This document shows positions 42,708 through 53,933 of a stretch of DNA of 64,000 nucleotides, piece after piece. Under the pieces are notes generated by a model. That model saw only the letters and a list, made by a program, of their open reading frames with translations. It searched no databases and was not told the DNA's origin. The position numbers were made by a program, and so were the translations under genes. The DNA comes from Rothia aeria (GTDB taxonomy: Bacteria; Actinomycetota; Actinomycetes; Actinomycetales; Micrococcaceae), in the NCBI GenBank assembly GCA_002355935.1, contig AP017895.1, forward strand, positions 1,178,001 to 1,242,000, given 5' to 3'. Each line of letters begins with the position of its first letter. The stretch's first letter is position 1.

Positions 42708-42828
42708 AGAAGAACCATGCACCCATAGTAGGTTCGGCAGGCGGCGTTTGACCACCCAGTATTTGGCGGTTGTGTGGGTATTCTTGGCGGGTTATTACAC
42801 TGCGCCCTATTGGATAAGAAAGAAGAAA

Positions 42829-44523
42829 ATGGTAAGCTTGAATTCCGTGGTGAATGAAAATATGAGCGCATCCGGCGCGTCTTCCAACGGCAAAGTAACC
42901 CGTCAAATCTTCGTAACCGGCGGTGTTGCGTCTTCTCTAGGCAAAGGCCTTTCAGCATCTTCTCTGGGGCAGCTTCTGCGCTCACGCGGTCTTTCTGTGA
43001 CTATGCAGAAGTTCGACCCCTACCTAAACGTTGACCCCGGAACCATGAACCCGTTCCAGCACGGTGAGGTATTCGTGACTGATGATGGGGCGGAAACCGA
43101 CCTCGACATCGGGCACTACGAGCGTTTCCTGGACGAGAACCTTGACCAGTCCGCGAACGTGACTACCGGTCAGGTGTACTCGTCGGTGATCGCCAAAGAA
43201 CGCCGCGGCGAATACTTGGGTGATACGGTGCAGGTGATTCCACACATCACCAACGAGATTAAGGCGCGTATGCGTTACGCTGCCGAGATTGATAACGCCC
43301 CGGACATTATTATTACCGAAATCGGCGGTACCGTTGGTGATATTGAGTCCCTGCCATTTATGGAAGCCGCGCGGCAGGTGCGCCGCGATGTGGGGCGTCA
43401 GAACGTGTTTTTCCTGCACGTCTCCCTGGTGCCGTTTATTGGTCCATCTGGCGAGCTTAAAACCAAGCCCACCCAGCATTCAGTCGCCTCTCTGCGGGGT
43501 TTGGGGATTCAACCCGACGGGCTGATTCTCCGCTGCGAGCGTGACGTGCCAGCCTCACACCGGGCGAAGATCGGTAACGCCTGCGACGTGGATGTGGACG
43601 CCGTCATTTCGTGCCCCGACGCGCCGAGCATCTACGATATCCCCAAAACTCTGCACGGGCAGAAGCTGGACGACTATATCCTTGATTACTTTGGGCTTGA
43701 GGCCCCCGACCCCGATTTCACCCAGTGGGATCGTGTGTTAGGCGCCGTGCACAACCCTAATACTGATGTGAAGGTCGCGCTCGTTGGCAAATATATTGAC
43801 CTGCCCGATGCCTACCTTTCCGTCTCTGAGGCCCTGCGCGCTGGCGGCTTCGCCAATAATGTGAAGGTCAAGATTAACTGGGTGGCGGCAGATTTGTGCT
43901 CCACCGATGAGGACGCCGAAAAGCACTTGGGTGACATGGACGCTATCCTGGTGCCCGGTGGGTTTGGCATCCGCGGCCTTGACGGCAAGATCGGTGCGCT
44001 CAAATACGCTCGTGAGCATAAAATTCCCACGCTAGGAATCTGCCTGGGGCTGCAATCTATGGTGATCGAGTATGCGCGTAATGTGCTTGGGCTATCTGAG
44101 GCCTCCTCGACTGAGTTTGACCCGGACACCACCGAGCCGGTGATCGCCACCATTGAGGAGCAGAAACAGTTCGTGCACGGTGCTGGGGATCTTGGCGGTA
44201 CCATGCGTCTGGGCCTGTACCCTGCGAACCTGGTTCCCGGCTCTCAGGTTGCTAAGGCGTACGGTGCTACTGAGGTCGCTGAGCGGCACCGCCACCGCTA
44301 TGAGGTAAACAATGAGTACCGTGGACGGCTTGAAGACGCGGGGCTGAGGATCTCGGGCACCTCACCCGACTCCTCACTGGTGGAGTATGTGGAACTGCCC
44401 GCCGAGACGCACCCCTACTATGTGGCGACTCAGGCGCACCCCGAATACCGTTCCCGCCCGACCCGCCCGCACCCGCTCTTTGCGGGCCTTATTGAGGCGG
44501 CACTGGCACAACGCGATATGTAA
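42829..44523 (+). CDS. pyrG: CTP synthase
   Basis: Makes CTP from UTP, ATP and glutamine. Synthetase domain: [20 protein letters not shown], then [17 protein letters not shown]. Glutaminase domain: [16 protein letters not shown] with the nucleophile Cys, and [10 protein letters not shown] with the catalytic His-Glu. The start is uncertain between ATG 42829 (preceded by AGAAAGAAGAA) and ATG 42862 ([15 protein letters not shown]). Frame intact. Confidence 0.95.
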   Translation: MVSLNSVVNENMSASGASSNGKVTRQIFVTGGVASSLGKGLSASSLGQLLRSRGLSVTMQKFDPYLNVDPGTMNPFQHGEVFVTDDGAETDLDIGHYERFLDENLDQSANVTTGQVYSSVIAKERRGEYLGDTVQVIPHITNEIKARMRYAAEIDNAPDIIITEIGGTVGDIESLPFMEAARQVRRDVGRQNVFFLHVSLVPFIGPSGELKTKPTQHSVASLRGLGIQPDGLILRCERDVPASHRAKIGNACDVDVDAVISCPDAPSIYDIPKTLHGQKLDDYILDYFGLEAPDPDFTQWDRVLGAVHNPNTDVKVALVGKYIDLPDAYLSVSEALRAGGFANNVKVKINWVAADLCSTDEDAEKHLGDMDAILVPGGFGIRGLDGKIGALKYAREHKIPTLGICLGLQSMVIEYARNVLGLSEASSTEFDPDTTEPVIATIEEQKQFVHGAGDLGGTMRLGLYPANLVPGSQVAKAYGATEVAERHRHRYEVNNEYRGRLEDAGLRISGTSPDSSLVEYVELPAETHPYYVATQAHPEYRSRPTRPHPLFAGLIEAALAQRDM

Positions 44524-44720
44524 CGGCTAAGGCAGCAACACCACGAGGCGGGGCCTGTTACATACTTTGGTGAAGGCTCCGCCTCGTGCCGGTCTGGTGC
44601 GGATAACTGTGATGGGCGTGTGATGCAGGGATGTTCAGTGTCATTCGCTAAAACCTCCGGCTGTCTGTGCCCTGACGCTGCACCGGGTACCCGCCTGGAA
44701 TCCACGTTAGAATGGGGGAT

Positions 44721-45422
44721 ATGAGCACCAAACCGGCGGCATCATCGCTTAACCCAGAATACGCAGATATTGTTGACACTCCCTCTTTGCGGGAAGTTAC
44801 CTCCCGCGAACATAAATACTGCGGGCATGTGCTCGATGTGACCGTTGAAAAATACTTGCTGAGTCCCCACGGGCCGGAACTGACCCGCGACGTTGTGGGT
44901 ATGCCGGGTGCTGTTGCCGTGGCCACCCTTGATGAACACGACCGTATTCTGCTGCTTAACCAGTACCGCCACCCGGTGCGCATGAACCTGTGGGAGGTAC
45001 CCGCTGGGCTTCTCGACATTGAGGGGGAAGACCCACTGGCGGCGGCCCAACGTGAGCTTGCAGAGGAAGCCGACTTAGAAGCTAAGACCTGGCACACTCT
45101 TATCGACTACTACACCACCCCGGGTGGGGCCGACGAGGCGGGCCGAATCTACCTGGCGCGGGGTCTGCGCCGCATTCCAGAAGGGCAACGCATCCCGCGC
45201 GGGGAAGAAGAAGCCGAGATCACCTACCGGTGGGTTCCTCTTGACGCTGCCGTACAGCTGGTGCTGGCAGGGCACATCCATAACGGGTTAGCGAACCAGG
45301 CGATTATGGCGGCTTACGTTGCATCCCAGGTGGGGTTTGCCAACCTGCGCTCGGCCACCGATAGCTGGGATTTTCACCCTTATCTGGGCGGGCGGCGCAC
45401 CCGGTACCGGAATGTTCACTAA
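44721..45422 (+). CDS. NUDIX hydrolase, ADP-ribose pyrophosphatase type
   Basis: 233 residues; ATG 44721 is preferred because GGGGG at 44714-44718 serves as its ribosome site (ATG 44712 is the alternative). WEVPAGLLDIEGEDPLAAAQ then RELAEEADL forms the NUDIX box, and YTTPGGADEAGRIYLARGL is typical of ADP-ribose pyrophosphatases. It lies between pyrG and xerD, the common actinobacterial order. Confidence 0.9.
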   Translation: MSTKPAASSLNPEYADIVDTPSLREVTSREHKYCGHVLDVTVEKYLLSPHGPELTRDVVGMPGAVAVATLDEHDRILLLNQYRHPVRMNLWEVPAGLLDIEGEDPLAAAQRELAEEADLEAKTWHTLIDYYTTPGGADEAGRIYLARGLRRIPEGQRIPRGEEEAEITYRWVPLDAAVQLVLAGHIHNGLANQAIMAAYVASQVGFANLRSATDSWDFHPYLGGRRTRYRNVH

Positions 45423-45431
45423 AACTGTGCG

Positions 45432-46591
45432 ATGGTGTCTCCTGTGACTGGGCGCTCTTCCCGCAGCCACACCCGGCCCACCCCACTGCAGGCTGGTGTA
45501 GAACAGTACCTTACCTATTTACGTGTTGAAAAAGGCAGCAGCGACAATACGATACTTTCATACACGCGCGATTTGCGCCGCTACAGTGCGTACCTTGCCA
45601 CGCGCGGTATTATCGCTCCCGAGCGCATCCGCACCGCTGATGTGCGTGCGTTTATGCGGGAACTCGCTAACCCCACCGTTCCACTGCCCGAGCCGCAGAC
45701 AGCGCAAGACCGTAAAGCCGCTGAGCAGGACGCTCATGATGCCCTTGCCGCAACGATTTATGCGGGTGATAAAGCATCTGCTGCGCCCCCGCCGCACAAT
45801 TCGCTCAGTGCACCAGCGGGGCAAATTCTGCCAGTTCCGCTGGGTCCTAACTCTATTGCCCGCACTATGGCAGCGGTGCGGGGCGCGCACGCTTTCTGGC
45901 ATAGTTCCCGCACCACTGACACCGACCCGGCGGCGGCGGTGAAGCCTCCCAAAAACGTCAAACGGTTACCTAAGGCTGTCACTGTTGAGCAGATGCAGCG
46001 GCTTCTTGCGGTTCCGTCCCTGGAGACCCCTACCGGTTTGCGGGACCGGGCGATCTTGGAATTTTTGTATGCCACGGGTGCGCGCGTCAGTGAGATGCTA
46101 GCCGCTGATATAGACGATGTGCACCTGGGGGAGAGCACCACCGATGAGCACGGTGAAACTGTTACTCTACCCGGGTATGTGCGGCTATTCGGTAAAGGGG
46201 GGAAAGAGCGGCTGGTTCCGGTGGGGTCGTATGCGCAGCGGGCCCTTCAGAACTATCTGGTGCGTGCCCGCCCCGTATTTGCCGCACATGGTAAAGGTAC
46301 CGCCGCGCTATTCCTCAATGGGCGCGGTAGCCGCCTGGGTCGGCAGGGTGCGTGGCTGATTCTTAAAAGCGCCGCCGAGCAGGCGGGGCTAACCCAGGAT
46401 TTTTCGCCTCACTCAATGCGGCATTCTTTTGCTACACACCTGCTGCAGGGCGGGGCCGATATTCGGGTGGTGCAGGAACTTTTGGGCCACGCTTCTATTG
46501 CCACCACCCAGGTGTATACCAGGGTGAGCCCCGAGGGATGATGGAGGTGTACCGGATGGCGCATCCGCGAGCCAACTACCCCACACGGTAG
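45432..46591 (+). CDS. xerD: XerD tyrosine recombinase with a 60-residue insertion, one-base frameshift
   Basis: Resolves chromosome dimers at dif with XerC and FtsK. ATG 45432. The N-terminal SAM-like domain (VEQYLTYLRVEKGSSDNTIL) is interrupted at about residues 81-140 by an Ala/Pro/Gln-rich segment not found in ordinary XerD. The catalytic domain is complete: Arg in TGARVSEML, HSMRHSFATHLL, LLGHASIATTQVYTRVSPE with the Tyr nucleophile. One G is missing at about 46537; restored, the protein ends MMEVYRMAHPRANYPTR at 46591, 386 residues. Confidence 0.9.
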
Positions 46592-46907
46592 GAAATGTAT
46601 GCGTGCGCCTTGGTGCACTGTACCCATCCGCTGCGCCGGTTCGCGCGCAAGGCTACCGAAAGATTCTGCGGTGCGCAAAATCATGTGTAATATTTATTCT
46701 TCGTGTTACAAAAATGTAAAAAATGTGTTTCTCCGTGTAAAACCCACCAAACCCACTAGGGTGGCCCGGTAGTATCGTGACTATCGCCGAATCGGCCGCG
46801 CCCAACCGCAACTATCCCAGAGCGTGGCCGTTCATGAGATTAAAGGCTATCTCAGGCGGTGCAGACGCACAGTATCGTGCGTGCTCCGAACGGAAGGGAT
46901 ACATGTT
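46592..46907. other. intergenic region before the symporter
   Basis: 316 bases. A GC-rich first third, then an AT-rich block (46682-46745) likely to hold the symporter promoter; no clear hexamers. No gene seen. Confidence 0.5.
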
Positions 46908-48368
46908 ATGAGCACGGCATCAGCCCACAACTCATCACCCAAAAAAACGGTAGAAAAGAAGCCGTTCTATAAAGACCCCACCCACATGCTGTACCTCTCG
47001 GTGATTGCTGCCGTCATTATCGGCTGCGTGCTGGGGCTGACCGCGCCGGGCTTCGCTAAAGGTCTGGCGCCCATCGGTACCGGGTTTATCGCGCTCATTA
47101 AAATGATGATCGCCCCCGTCATTTTCTGCACCATCGTCCTCGGGGTCGGCTCCATCGCAAAAGCTGCGACCGTGGGGAAAGTGGGCGGTATGGCACTGCT
47201 GTATTTTGTGCTCATGAGCACCTTTGCGCTCGGTATTGGTCTAGTGGTTGGCAATATTATTGAGCCCGGCAGCGCCCTGCACTACGACCCTGCCACCACT
47301 AAATACACCCTCCCCAACAACAGCAGCGGGAGCCATGGCGGGGGAGATACCGTGAGCTTTCTGCTGGGCATTATCCCCACCTCCCTGCTTTCTGCACTGA
47401 CAAACGACAACATTCTGCAGACCCTGTTTGTGGCTCTGCTGATGGGTTTTGCGCTGCAGAAAATGGGCCCGGTCGGCCAGCCCATCCTAAAATTCCTCAC
47501 CTACTGCCAAGCGCTGGTGTTCCGCCTGCTCATGATGATTATGTGGCTGGCACCGCTGGGGGCGTTGGGTGCTATTGCAGCGGTTGTTGGGTCCACCGGG
47601 CTGCAGGCAATCTCGTCCATGTTCGTGCTCATGGCCGCTTTCTATATCACCTGCATCCTATTTGTCGTGGTGGTGCTGGGCAGCATCCTTAAACTGTTCG
47701 CAGGGGTGAACATTTTTAGCCTGCTGAAATATTTGGCGCGGGAATACCTGCTAATCTTCTCCACTTCCTCTTCCGAGGCGGCTTTGCCGCGGCTGATCGC
47801 TAAAATGGAGCACCTTGGCGTCTCAAAACCCGTAGTGGGTGTGGTTGTGCCCACCGGGTACTCCTTTAACCTGGACGGTACCGCTATCTACCTGACCATG
47901 AGTGCACTATTCGTGGCTGAGGCGATGGGCACCCCACTGGCGTTGGGTGAGCAGCTTTCTCTGTTGGTTTTCATGATTATTGCTTCAAAGGGCGCCGCTG
48001 GGGTCTCGGGTGCGGGTATCGCTACCCTGGCTGGTGGTCTGCAGTCGCACCGCCCTGACCTTGTGAACGGTGTGGGGCTGATTGTGGGTATTGACCGTTT
48101 CATGTCTGAGGCGCGCGCCGTTACGAACTTTACCGGCAACGCTGTGGCAACTGTGCTCATGGGTAAAGCCGTTAAAGAGATCGACATGGACAGGGTGCGT
48201 TCCGTCCTAAAAGGCGAACTTCCCTTTGATGAGAACACCATGGGGGATGCCTTACACGGCGACCAGTACGTGGATGATGCGGTGGCTCAGAAATCGCCAA
48301 CCAAACAGATTCCCGTTGTGCCGCCCGAGAACATAAAACCGCGCACGCATATCGACTCTGGGCAGTAG
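46908..48368 (+). CDS. dicarboxylate/amino acid:cation symporter (DAACS family)
   Basis: 486 residues from ATG 46908 behind GGAAGGGA. Imports C4-dicarboxylates or acidic amino acids with sodium or protons. Family hallmarks: FSTSSSEAALPRLIAKME (serine-rich hairpin), VVPTGYSFNLDGTAIYLTM, and SGAGIATLAGGL plus the late GIDRFMSEARAVTNFTGNA. Eight membrane helices and two hairpins. It sits between xerD and parA, genes that are adjacent in many actinobacteria. Confidence 0.92.
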   Translation: MSTASAHNSSPKKTVEKKPFYKDPTHMLYLSVIAAVIIGCVLGLTAPGFAKGLAPIGTGFIALIKMMIAPVIFCTIVLGVGSIAKAATVGKVGGMALLYFVLMSTFALGIGLVVGNIIEPGSALHYDPATTKYTLPNNSSGSHGGGDTVSFLLGIIPTSLLSALTNDNILQTLFVALLMGFALQKMGPVGQPILKFLTYCQALVFRLLMMIMWLAPLGALGAIAAVVGSTGLQAISSMFVLMAAFYITCILFVVVVLGSILKLFAGVNIFSLLKYLAREYLLIFSTSSSEAALPRLIAKMEHLGVSKPVVGVVVPTGYSFNLDGTAIYLTMSALFVAEAMGTPLALGEQLSLLVFMIIASKGAAGVSGAGIATLAGGLQSHRPDLVNGVGLIVGIDRFMSEARAVTNFTGNAVATVLMGKAVKEIDMDRVRSVLKGELPFDENTMGDALHGDQYVDDAVAQKSPTKQIPVVPPENIKPRTHIDSGQ

Positions 48369-48401
48369 CAGAGAGTTTGAACGCATCCGTTCAACCTCAA
48401 C

Positions 48402-48451
48402 CGCCCCGTACCCCTGAGTTCCACCTCACGTTTAGGCTCTGGGATACGGGG
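48402..48451 (+). terminator. terminator after the symporter
   Basis: GCCCCGTA with TACGGGGC, and an inner CCTGAG/CTCTGG, form a long stem. No T-run; moderate support. Confidence 0.5.
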
Positions 48452-48505
48452 CAAATACTGTAACCTTATAATCAACAGTAAATTTCGCACACGAAGGTGA
48501 CATAG

Positions 48506-49366
48506 TTGACTGAAGCACCGGAACAAGAACTCGGGCCCACCGGCCGCCCCCTCCGCGAATACCCCGACCCCGCGCCCATACAACAGCACGGTCCCGCGCG
48601 CATCATCTCGATGGTGAACCAGAAGGGTGGGGTGGGCAAGACCACCTCAACCATTAATCTTGGCGCGGCCCTTGCTGAATGCGGGCGTAAAGTTTTACTC
48701 GTGGATTTTGACCCGCAGGGCGCGCTCTCTGCGGGATTCGGTGCGAACCCGCACGAGCTGGACTTGACCGTCTATAACGTCATGATGGACCGCAAGGTAG
48801 ACATTAAAGACGTCATCCAAGGCACCGGTGTTGAGAACGTAGACCTGCTCCCGGCGAATATTGACTTGTCCGCAGCTGAGGTGCTGCTGGTGAACGAGGT
48901 GGCTCGTGAGCAGGTGCTGGCCTCTGCGCTCCGTAAAGTTCGCGACGAGTACGACGTAATCCTCATTGACTGCCAGCCTTCCCTGGGACTGCTTACTGTG
49001 AACGCTCTCACCGCCTCCGACGGCGTGATTATTCCCCTCATCTGCGAGTTTTTCGCCCTGCGTGCTGTCGCGTTGCTGAACGACTCAATCCAGAAAGTGC
49101 AGGATAGGCTCAACCCCGACCTGGACATTGTTGGCGTACTTGCCACCATGTTTGATGCACGCACCACCCACTCCAAAGAGGTACTGGCACGCATTATCGA
49201 CGCATTCGGCGATAAGGTGTTCGACACCGTCATTAAACGCACCGTTAAATTCCCGGATGCGACCGTCTCATTTGAGCCGATCCTGAACTACGCCACCAAC
49301 CACCCAGGCGCACAGGCGTACCGGCAGGTGGCGCGTGAGCTGATCTATAAGGGCGGCGCACCCTAG
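48506..49366 (+). CDS. parA: ParA-family ATPase
   Basis: 286 residues from TTG 48506 with GAAGGTG upstream. Deviant Walker A KGGVGKTTSTINLGAA, Walker A' VLLVDFDPQGALSAG, and a Walker B region VILIDCQPSLGLLTVNAL. No ParB neighbour; this ParA sits with scpA and scpB as in many actinobacteria, pointing to chromosome organisation with the condensin-like SMC-ScpAB complex. Confidence 0.93.
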   Translation: MTEAPEQELGPTGRPLREYPDPAPIQQHGPARIISMVNQKGGVGKTTSTINLGAALAECGRKVLLVDFDPQGALSAGFGANPHELDLTVYNVMMDRKVDIKDVIQGTGVENVDLLPANIDLSAAEVLLVNEVAREQVLASALRKVRDEYDVILIDCQPSLGLLTVNALTASDGVIIPLICEFFALRAVALLNDSIQKVQDRLNPDLDIVGVLATMFDARTTHSKEVLARIIDAFGDKVFDTVIKRTVKFPDATVSFEPILNYATNHPGAQAYRQVARELIYKGGAP

Positions 49367-49621
49367 CCCTGGATGTGTTTCCCCAATACGTACGCGGATG
49401 CTGTAGCACGGTGCGGGACTGCACCGGGTACGGCGTCCGCGTTTTCACCGGGGTACCGGCGGACCGCTGTTGAGGCTGGGGCCGCCTGCCGCAGTGCCGT
49501 GTTGTTTAGCCTCCGCTGGACCCGGTAAAATATGTGACGTTAGGTTTGCCCCTGTAGTTACAGGTGGCGTGCACCTGCCCTAAGTATTTTGAAGCATCCA
49601 AGAATGGAGCATAGGTCACCC

Positions 49622-50587
49622 ATGACCGAAACCGTCGCTGCCGAGAGGGTACCGACACCGACTGGGCCAAACAGCCCTACACCCCCGGTGCCAGGTGCCG
49701 GGTTCACTCTCACACTCACTAATTTTGAGGGCCCCTTTGATCTGCTGTTGACCCTCATATCGCGCCGTAAACTCGATATTACAGATATCGCGCTCGCTGA
49801 AGTTACCGACGAGTTCATCGCCTACCTGCATGCCCTCTACGAGCATGGCACCGCCGAGGCGCTGGATGAGGCGAGTGACTTTATGGTAACTGCCGCAACA
49901 CTGCTTGAGTTAAAGGCTGCTCGTCTGCTGCCGCACCATAATGATCCGCTGCAACAGGATGTTGCACTTGTAGAGGCCCGTGACTTGCTGTTTGCACGGC
50001 TCCTGCAGTACCGCGCCTACCGTGAAGTTGCCGCTATTTTTGCTGCACGCTGGCAGGCGGAAAATCAGCGGTTTGCCCGCACCGTGGCCCTAGAGCCGGT
50101 TTTTGCGAAGGCACTTCCGGAGCTTGTGTTTGAGGAAGGGCCCGAGGAATTCGCACGTATCGCTGCGGCGGCGTTCGCACCTAAAACTCGTCCCGCTGAA
50201 CCGGAGCCAGAGGTAATTGTTGAAGAACTCAACGAACACCTGCACGTTTCCACCACCACTATAGCCGCTGAGGAACGCACTATTTTAGATGCGCTCCTAG
50301 CGGGTGCACCTGCGGTACGGTCGGTGCGGTTCAGCGAGCTTGTGCGCGGGGCCGGTGAGCTTGAGACGGCAGTAGTGCGTTTTTTGGCATTACTGGAACT
50401 CTATAAAGAGGGGGCGGTGACCCTCAACCAGGACGCGCCTCTGGGAGAGATTTCGGTGAGCACAACCGCATTGTCCCGCGATTTTGTGCCCCACGACCCG
50501 GCCGACTCTACAATGGCAGGCAGCGAGACCGTACCCGCCGTAGCGGCGCCTGAGCTGCAGGCACACCCTGGGAAAGGGGAAGCATGA
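49622..50587 (+). CDS. scpA: ScpA segregation and condensation protein
   Basis: 321 residues from ATG 49622. Kleisin subunit of SMC. After a Pro-rich N-terminus comes the N-terminal SMC-binding domain (NFEGPFDLLLTLISRRKLDI, FMVTAATLLELKAARLL) and the C-terminal winged helix (RFLALLELYKEGAVTLNQD). Its stop overlaps the scpB start as ATGA. Confidence 0.92.
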   Translation: MTETVAAERVPTPTGPNSPTPPVPGAGFTLTLTNFEGPFDLLLTLISRRKLDITDIALAEVTDEFIAYLHALYEHGTAEALDEASDFMVTAATLLELKAARLLPHHNDPLQQDVALVEARDLLFARLLQYRAYREVAAIFAARWQAENQRFARTVALEPVFAKALPELVFEEGPEEFARIAAAAFAPKTRPAEPEPEVIVEELNEHLHVSTTTIAAEERTILDALLAGAPAVRSVRFSELVRGAGELETAVVRFLALLELYKEGAVTLNQDAPLGEISVSTTALSRDFVPHDPADSTMAGSETVPAVAAPELQAHPGKGEA

Positions 50588-51501
50588 ACACTAGCGCCAC
50601 CGGCGGTAACCGTTTTGAGGACGAATTTACCGAATCAGACCTGAATATTGTGAACCTTGGGTATTGGGACCCCGGATCCGATACGGAAATAGCGCCGGAC
50701 ATCGAGCAAGAAGGCACAGCGAGCGGTGCTGACGCACCAGAACCCAACAACACTGTGGAGACACCGCCCCAGAGCAAAGGGCTTACAGTATCTAGCCTCC
50801 CCGATAAGGACGCAAACAAGACCCCGTCAGGGCAGCGAGCGCCCCGGCGCCCCAGCGGCCGAACCATGGGTGCTGCTGCTGTTGATGCTGAGGACGAGTT
50901 TTCCCGCGTGGAGCGTATACCGGGCGGGGTGAAAGCAGCGATTGAGGCTGTCTTAGCGGTCGCTGACGCCCCGGTGAGTGTGCGTGAGCTATCGGCTGCG
51001 CTGATCGTGAATGAGCGGGCGGTGGAGGCTGCCTTAGACGAACTGTACCGTGAATATAACGGGGACGAATCAGACTACGGTGATGATGGGCCTTCTCGGG
51101 AGCCGAGAGGTTTTGAACTGCGCCGGGTAGGGGGCGGCTGGCGTTTGTACTCTCGTGCCGATTTTGCGCCCTGGGTGGCCCGGTTTGTGACCCGCAGCCA
51201 GAGCGCCACATTGAGCAAATCGGCGTTTGAGACGTTGGCTGTGATCGCGTATCAGCAGCCGGTTACCCGGGCTCGTGTTGCAGCGGTGCGCGGCGTGAAT
51301 GCTGATGCCGCGGTGCGGCAGCTGGTGCACCGCCAGTTGGTGCGTGAGGCTGGTAAGGAAGAAGGTACAGGGGCGGCCCTGTATGAGACGACTGAGCTTC
51401 TGCTGGCGAAACTGGGGTTGGACTCGTTGGATGAGCTGCCGGAGCTTGCCCCGTTTTTGCCGGATGATACGGAGGCGGCACTTTTGGCAGATGATGCGTA
51501 G
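50584..51501 (+). CDS. scpB: ScpB segregation and condensation protein
   Basis: 305 residues from ATG 50584, coupled to scpA. The first 110 residues are an acidic, Pro/Gln-rich disordered extension. The ScpB core follows: tandem winged helices with VKAAIEAVLAVADAPVSVRE and SKSAFETLAVIAYQQPVTRA and RQLVHRQLVREAGKEEGTGA. Binds ScpA in the SMC complex. Confidence 0.92.
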   Translation: MNTSATGGNRFEDEFTESDLNIVNLGYWDPGSDTEIAPDIEQEGTASGADAPEPNNTVETPPQSKGLTVSSLPDKDANKTPSGQRAPRRPSGRTMGAAAVDAEDEFSRVERIPGGVKAAIEAVLAVADAPVSVRELSAALIVNERAVEAALDELYREYNGDESDYGDDGPSREPRGFELRRVGGGWRLYSRADFAPWVARFVTRSQSATLSKSAFETLAVIAYQQPVTRARVAAVRGVNADAAVRQLVHRQLVREAGKEEGTGAALYETTELLLAKLGLDSLDELPELAPFLPDDTEAALLADDA

Positions 51502-51639
51502 ATACTTATAACGGGCTCCGCAGATGGGTAATGCGTGTAATACTTCAGGCCCAGGGGAGTGCTGCTGAACGTGCGGGCAGTGAGCTCGGGATATAACAGA
51601 TAAATTGTAGAAAATACTGACAGGATATTAGGAAAACTG

Positions 51640-52697
51640 ATGGCATACGGAAAGAATAATTCCCGCCCGGACATACGGGCGGTTCCAAGGGCGCGGGCCC
51701 GCAAGGCGGTGGCCGCAAGGCTAAGGGGGGCGCCCCCAAAAACTCGAAGTATGGCGCCTCACAGGCTGGCGCTTCCAGGGGCAAAGGCAAGGGGAAAGGT
51801 AAGTACTCTGAGCTACCTAAGCGTGAACGCCGGGCACCGGGCCGCCCGTACCGTTCGGGGGAGGCGTTTGCGCATGAGCGCGGCGAGTACCGGGCCAACA
51901 AATGGGCGGGGCCGCATCGCCCACGACGTCCGCGTGCTGCGCCGGTGGATCATTTCGATTTTTATGACGAGAACGGTGTGCGTCTGCAGAAGCTAATGGC
52001 CCAGGCCGGGGTGGCATCACGCCGTGTGTGTGAGCAGATGATCACCGAAGGGCGGGTCACTGTTAATGGTGAGGCCGTGACCGAGCTAGGGGTGCGTGTG
52101 AACCCTGCGGATGTTGTGGTTCAGGTGGATGGTATGACCGTGCAGACGAACGATAAGCTCGTGTACATGGCATTTAATAAGCCTGCCGGGGTTGTTTCAA
52201 CAATGGAAGACCCCGATGGCCGCCCCTGCATTAAAGATTTTTTGCGGTCTTCAATGACGGAGCGGGTGTTCCATGTGGGTCGTTTGGATGTTGAGACTGA
52301 GGGGCTGCTGCTGCTGACGAATGATGGTGAGCTGGCGAATCGGCTGACGCACCCCTCCTACGAGGTGCCTAAAACATACCTGGTGCAGGTGCGTGGCCCG
52401 GTTGAGTCGGGCGTGGGTGCGCAGCTGAAAAAGGGTGTGCGTCTTGAGGATGGCGTGTCTCGTGTTGATTCGTTTAAGCTGGTGGATTCGGCCCCGGGGC
52501 ATGTGCTGATTGAGGTGAGTATCCATTCGGGGAAGAACCGTATTGTGCGCCGCCTGTTTGAGGCTGTGGGGTACCCGGTGGAGAAGCTGGTGCGTGTTGA
52601 GATGGGCCCGGTACGTATTGGGTCGCAGAAGCAGGGTACGGTGCGTAACCTGTCGAAGGTTGAGATCGGGCATCTACTGGCAAGCGTGGACATGTAA
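51640..52697 (+). CDS. rluB: RluB-family 23S rRNA pseudouridine synthase, one-base frameshift
   Basis: ATG 51640. One G is missing near 51670; restored, a 100-residue Gly/Lys-rich basic tail leads into the S4 domain (RLQKLMAQAGVASRRVCEQM) and the catalytic domain with GRLDVETEGLLLLTNDGELA (Asp nucleophile) and the late SGKNRIVRRLFEAVGYPVEK. 352 residues. Follows scpB as usual. TAA overlaps the tyrA ATG (TAATG). Confidence 0.92.
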
Positions 52698-53831
52698 TGG
52701 GTTCTCAGGATATTTCCCCGGTGCTTACCGGCCCGGTGCTGGTGATCGGCACGGGCTTGTTGGGGGCATCTATCGGGTTGGGCTTGCGTGCCGCAGGAGT
52801 GCCGGTGTACTTGCAGGATATTTCGCCTACCGTGGAGGCGGTCGCTGAGGATATTGGTGCGGGTACCCGTTGGTCCTCTCTTGGGGAAGCTAAACGTGCC
52901 TCATGCGCGCCGCAGCTGGTGCTGGTGGCGGCCCCGCCGGACGTGGCTGGTGACCTGTGCGTGCAGGCACTCAATACATATGCGCCGCACGGGGATTACC
53001 CGGGGCCACCGTCACTGATATTGCTTCGGTGAAGTCTTTGCCGCTGCGGCAGGTGCTTGAGTCGGGGGCTGATGCTTCACGTTATGTGGGGTCGCACCCG
53101 ATGGCGGGGCGGGAGAAGTCCGGTCCGGTTGCTGCACGCGGAGAGCTGTTTCAGGCCCGACCCTGGATTATTTGTGAGCATGAGGCTGCCCGCGCTGAGT
53201 GCGTGAAACTGGTGCGGGCTTTAGCGGTTGAGCTGGGGGCTATTGTGACCGCCTTGAGTGCGTCTGAGCATGATGAGACGGTGGCGCTCATCTCGCATGT
53301 GCCGCAGGCGGTGAGTTCTTTACTTGCCACCCGCCTGCAGCACACACCGTTATATGCGCTGTCGCTGGCGGGGCAGGGCCTGCGTGATACGGTGCGTATC
53401 GCGGGGAGTGACCCGCGCCTGTGGGTGCAGATTTTCGCGGCGAATGCGGAGCCTATGGTGCGTACACTCTATGGTATACGTCAGGATCTGGACCGTCTGA
53501 TTGCTACACTTGAGAACCCTACCGCCCCCGGCGCTCGCCTGGATTTGGCGCAGCTAATGAGTGAGGGGAACGCGGGGTGGCTCGCATCCCCGGTAAACAT
53601 GGTACGGTGCCGACCGCATTTGCCACGCTCACGGTGTTGGTGGATGATACCCCTGGGTCTTTGGCGCGGCTGCTGGCCGATATTGGTGAGCTGGGTGTGA
53701 ATGTGGAAGATCTGCGTCTGGAACATTCAACCGGGGCAGATGTAGGCATGGCCGAGTTGTCGGTGAGCCCCGCTAAACATGATGAGCTGGTGACCGGACT
53801 GACCGAACGGGGCTGGAAGGTCGTCACCTAG
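52697..53831 (+). CDS. tyrA: prephenate dehydrogenase with ACT domain, two one-base frameshifts
   Basis: Makes 4-hydroxyphenylpyruvate for tyrosine. ATG 52697. NAD-binding motif VLVIGTGLLGASIGLGLRA, then VTDIASVKSLPL, SRYVGSHPMAGREKSG and SEHDETVALISHVPQAVS with the catalytic His. One G is missing near 52999 and one near 53576; restored, 378 residues with a C-terminal ACT domain (TLTVLVDDTPGSLARLLADI) for tyrosine feedback. Confidence 0.93.
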
Positions 53832-53933
53832 TGGGTGGGGTGTCCCAATGTTTGCGGGGAGGAATAAACGCCCCAATCCCGTATGCTAAAAGCAGGTAAG
53901 TACCTGCGCATCACCATATGAAAGCGAATAAGC

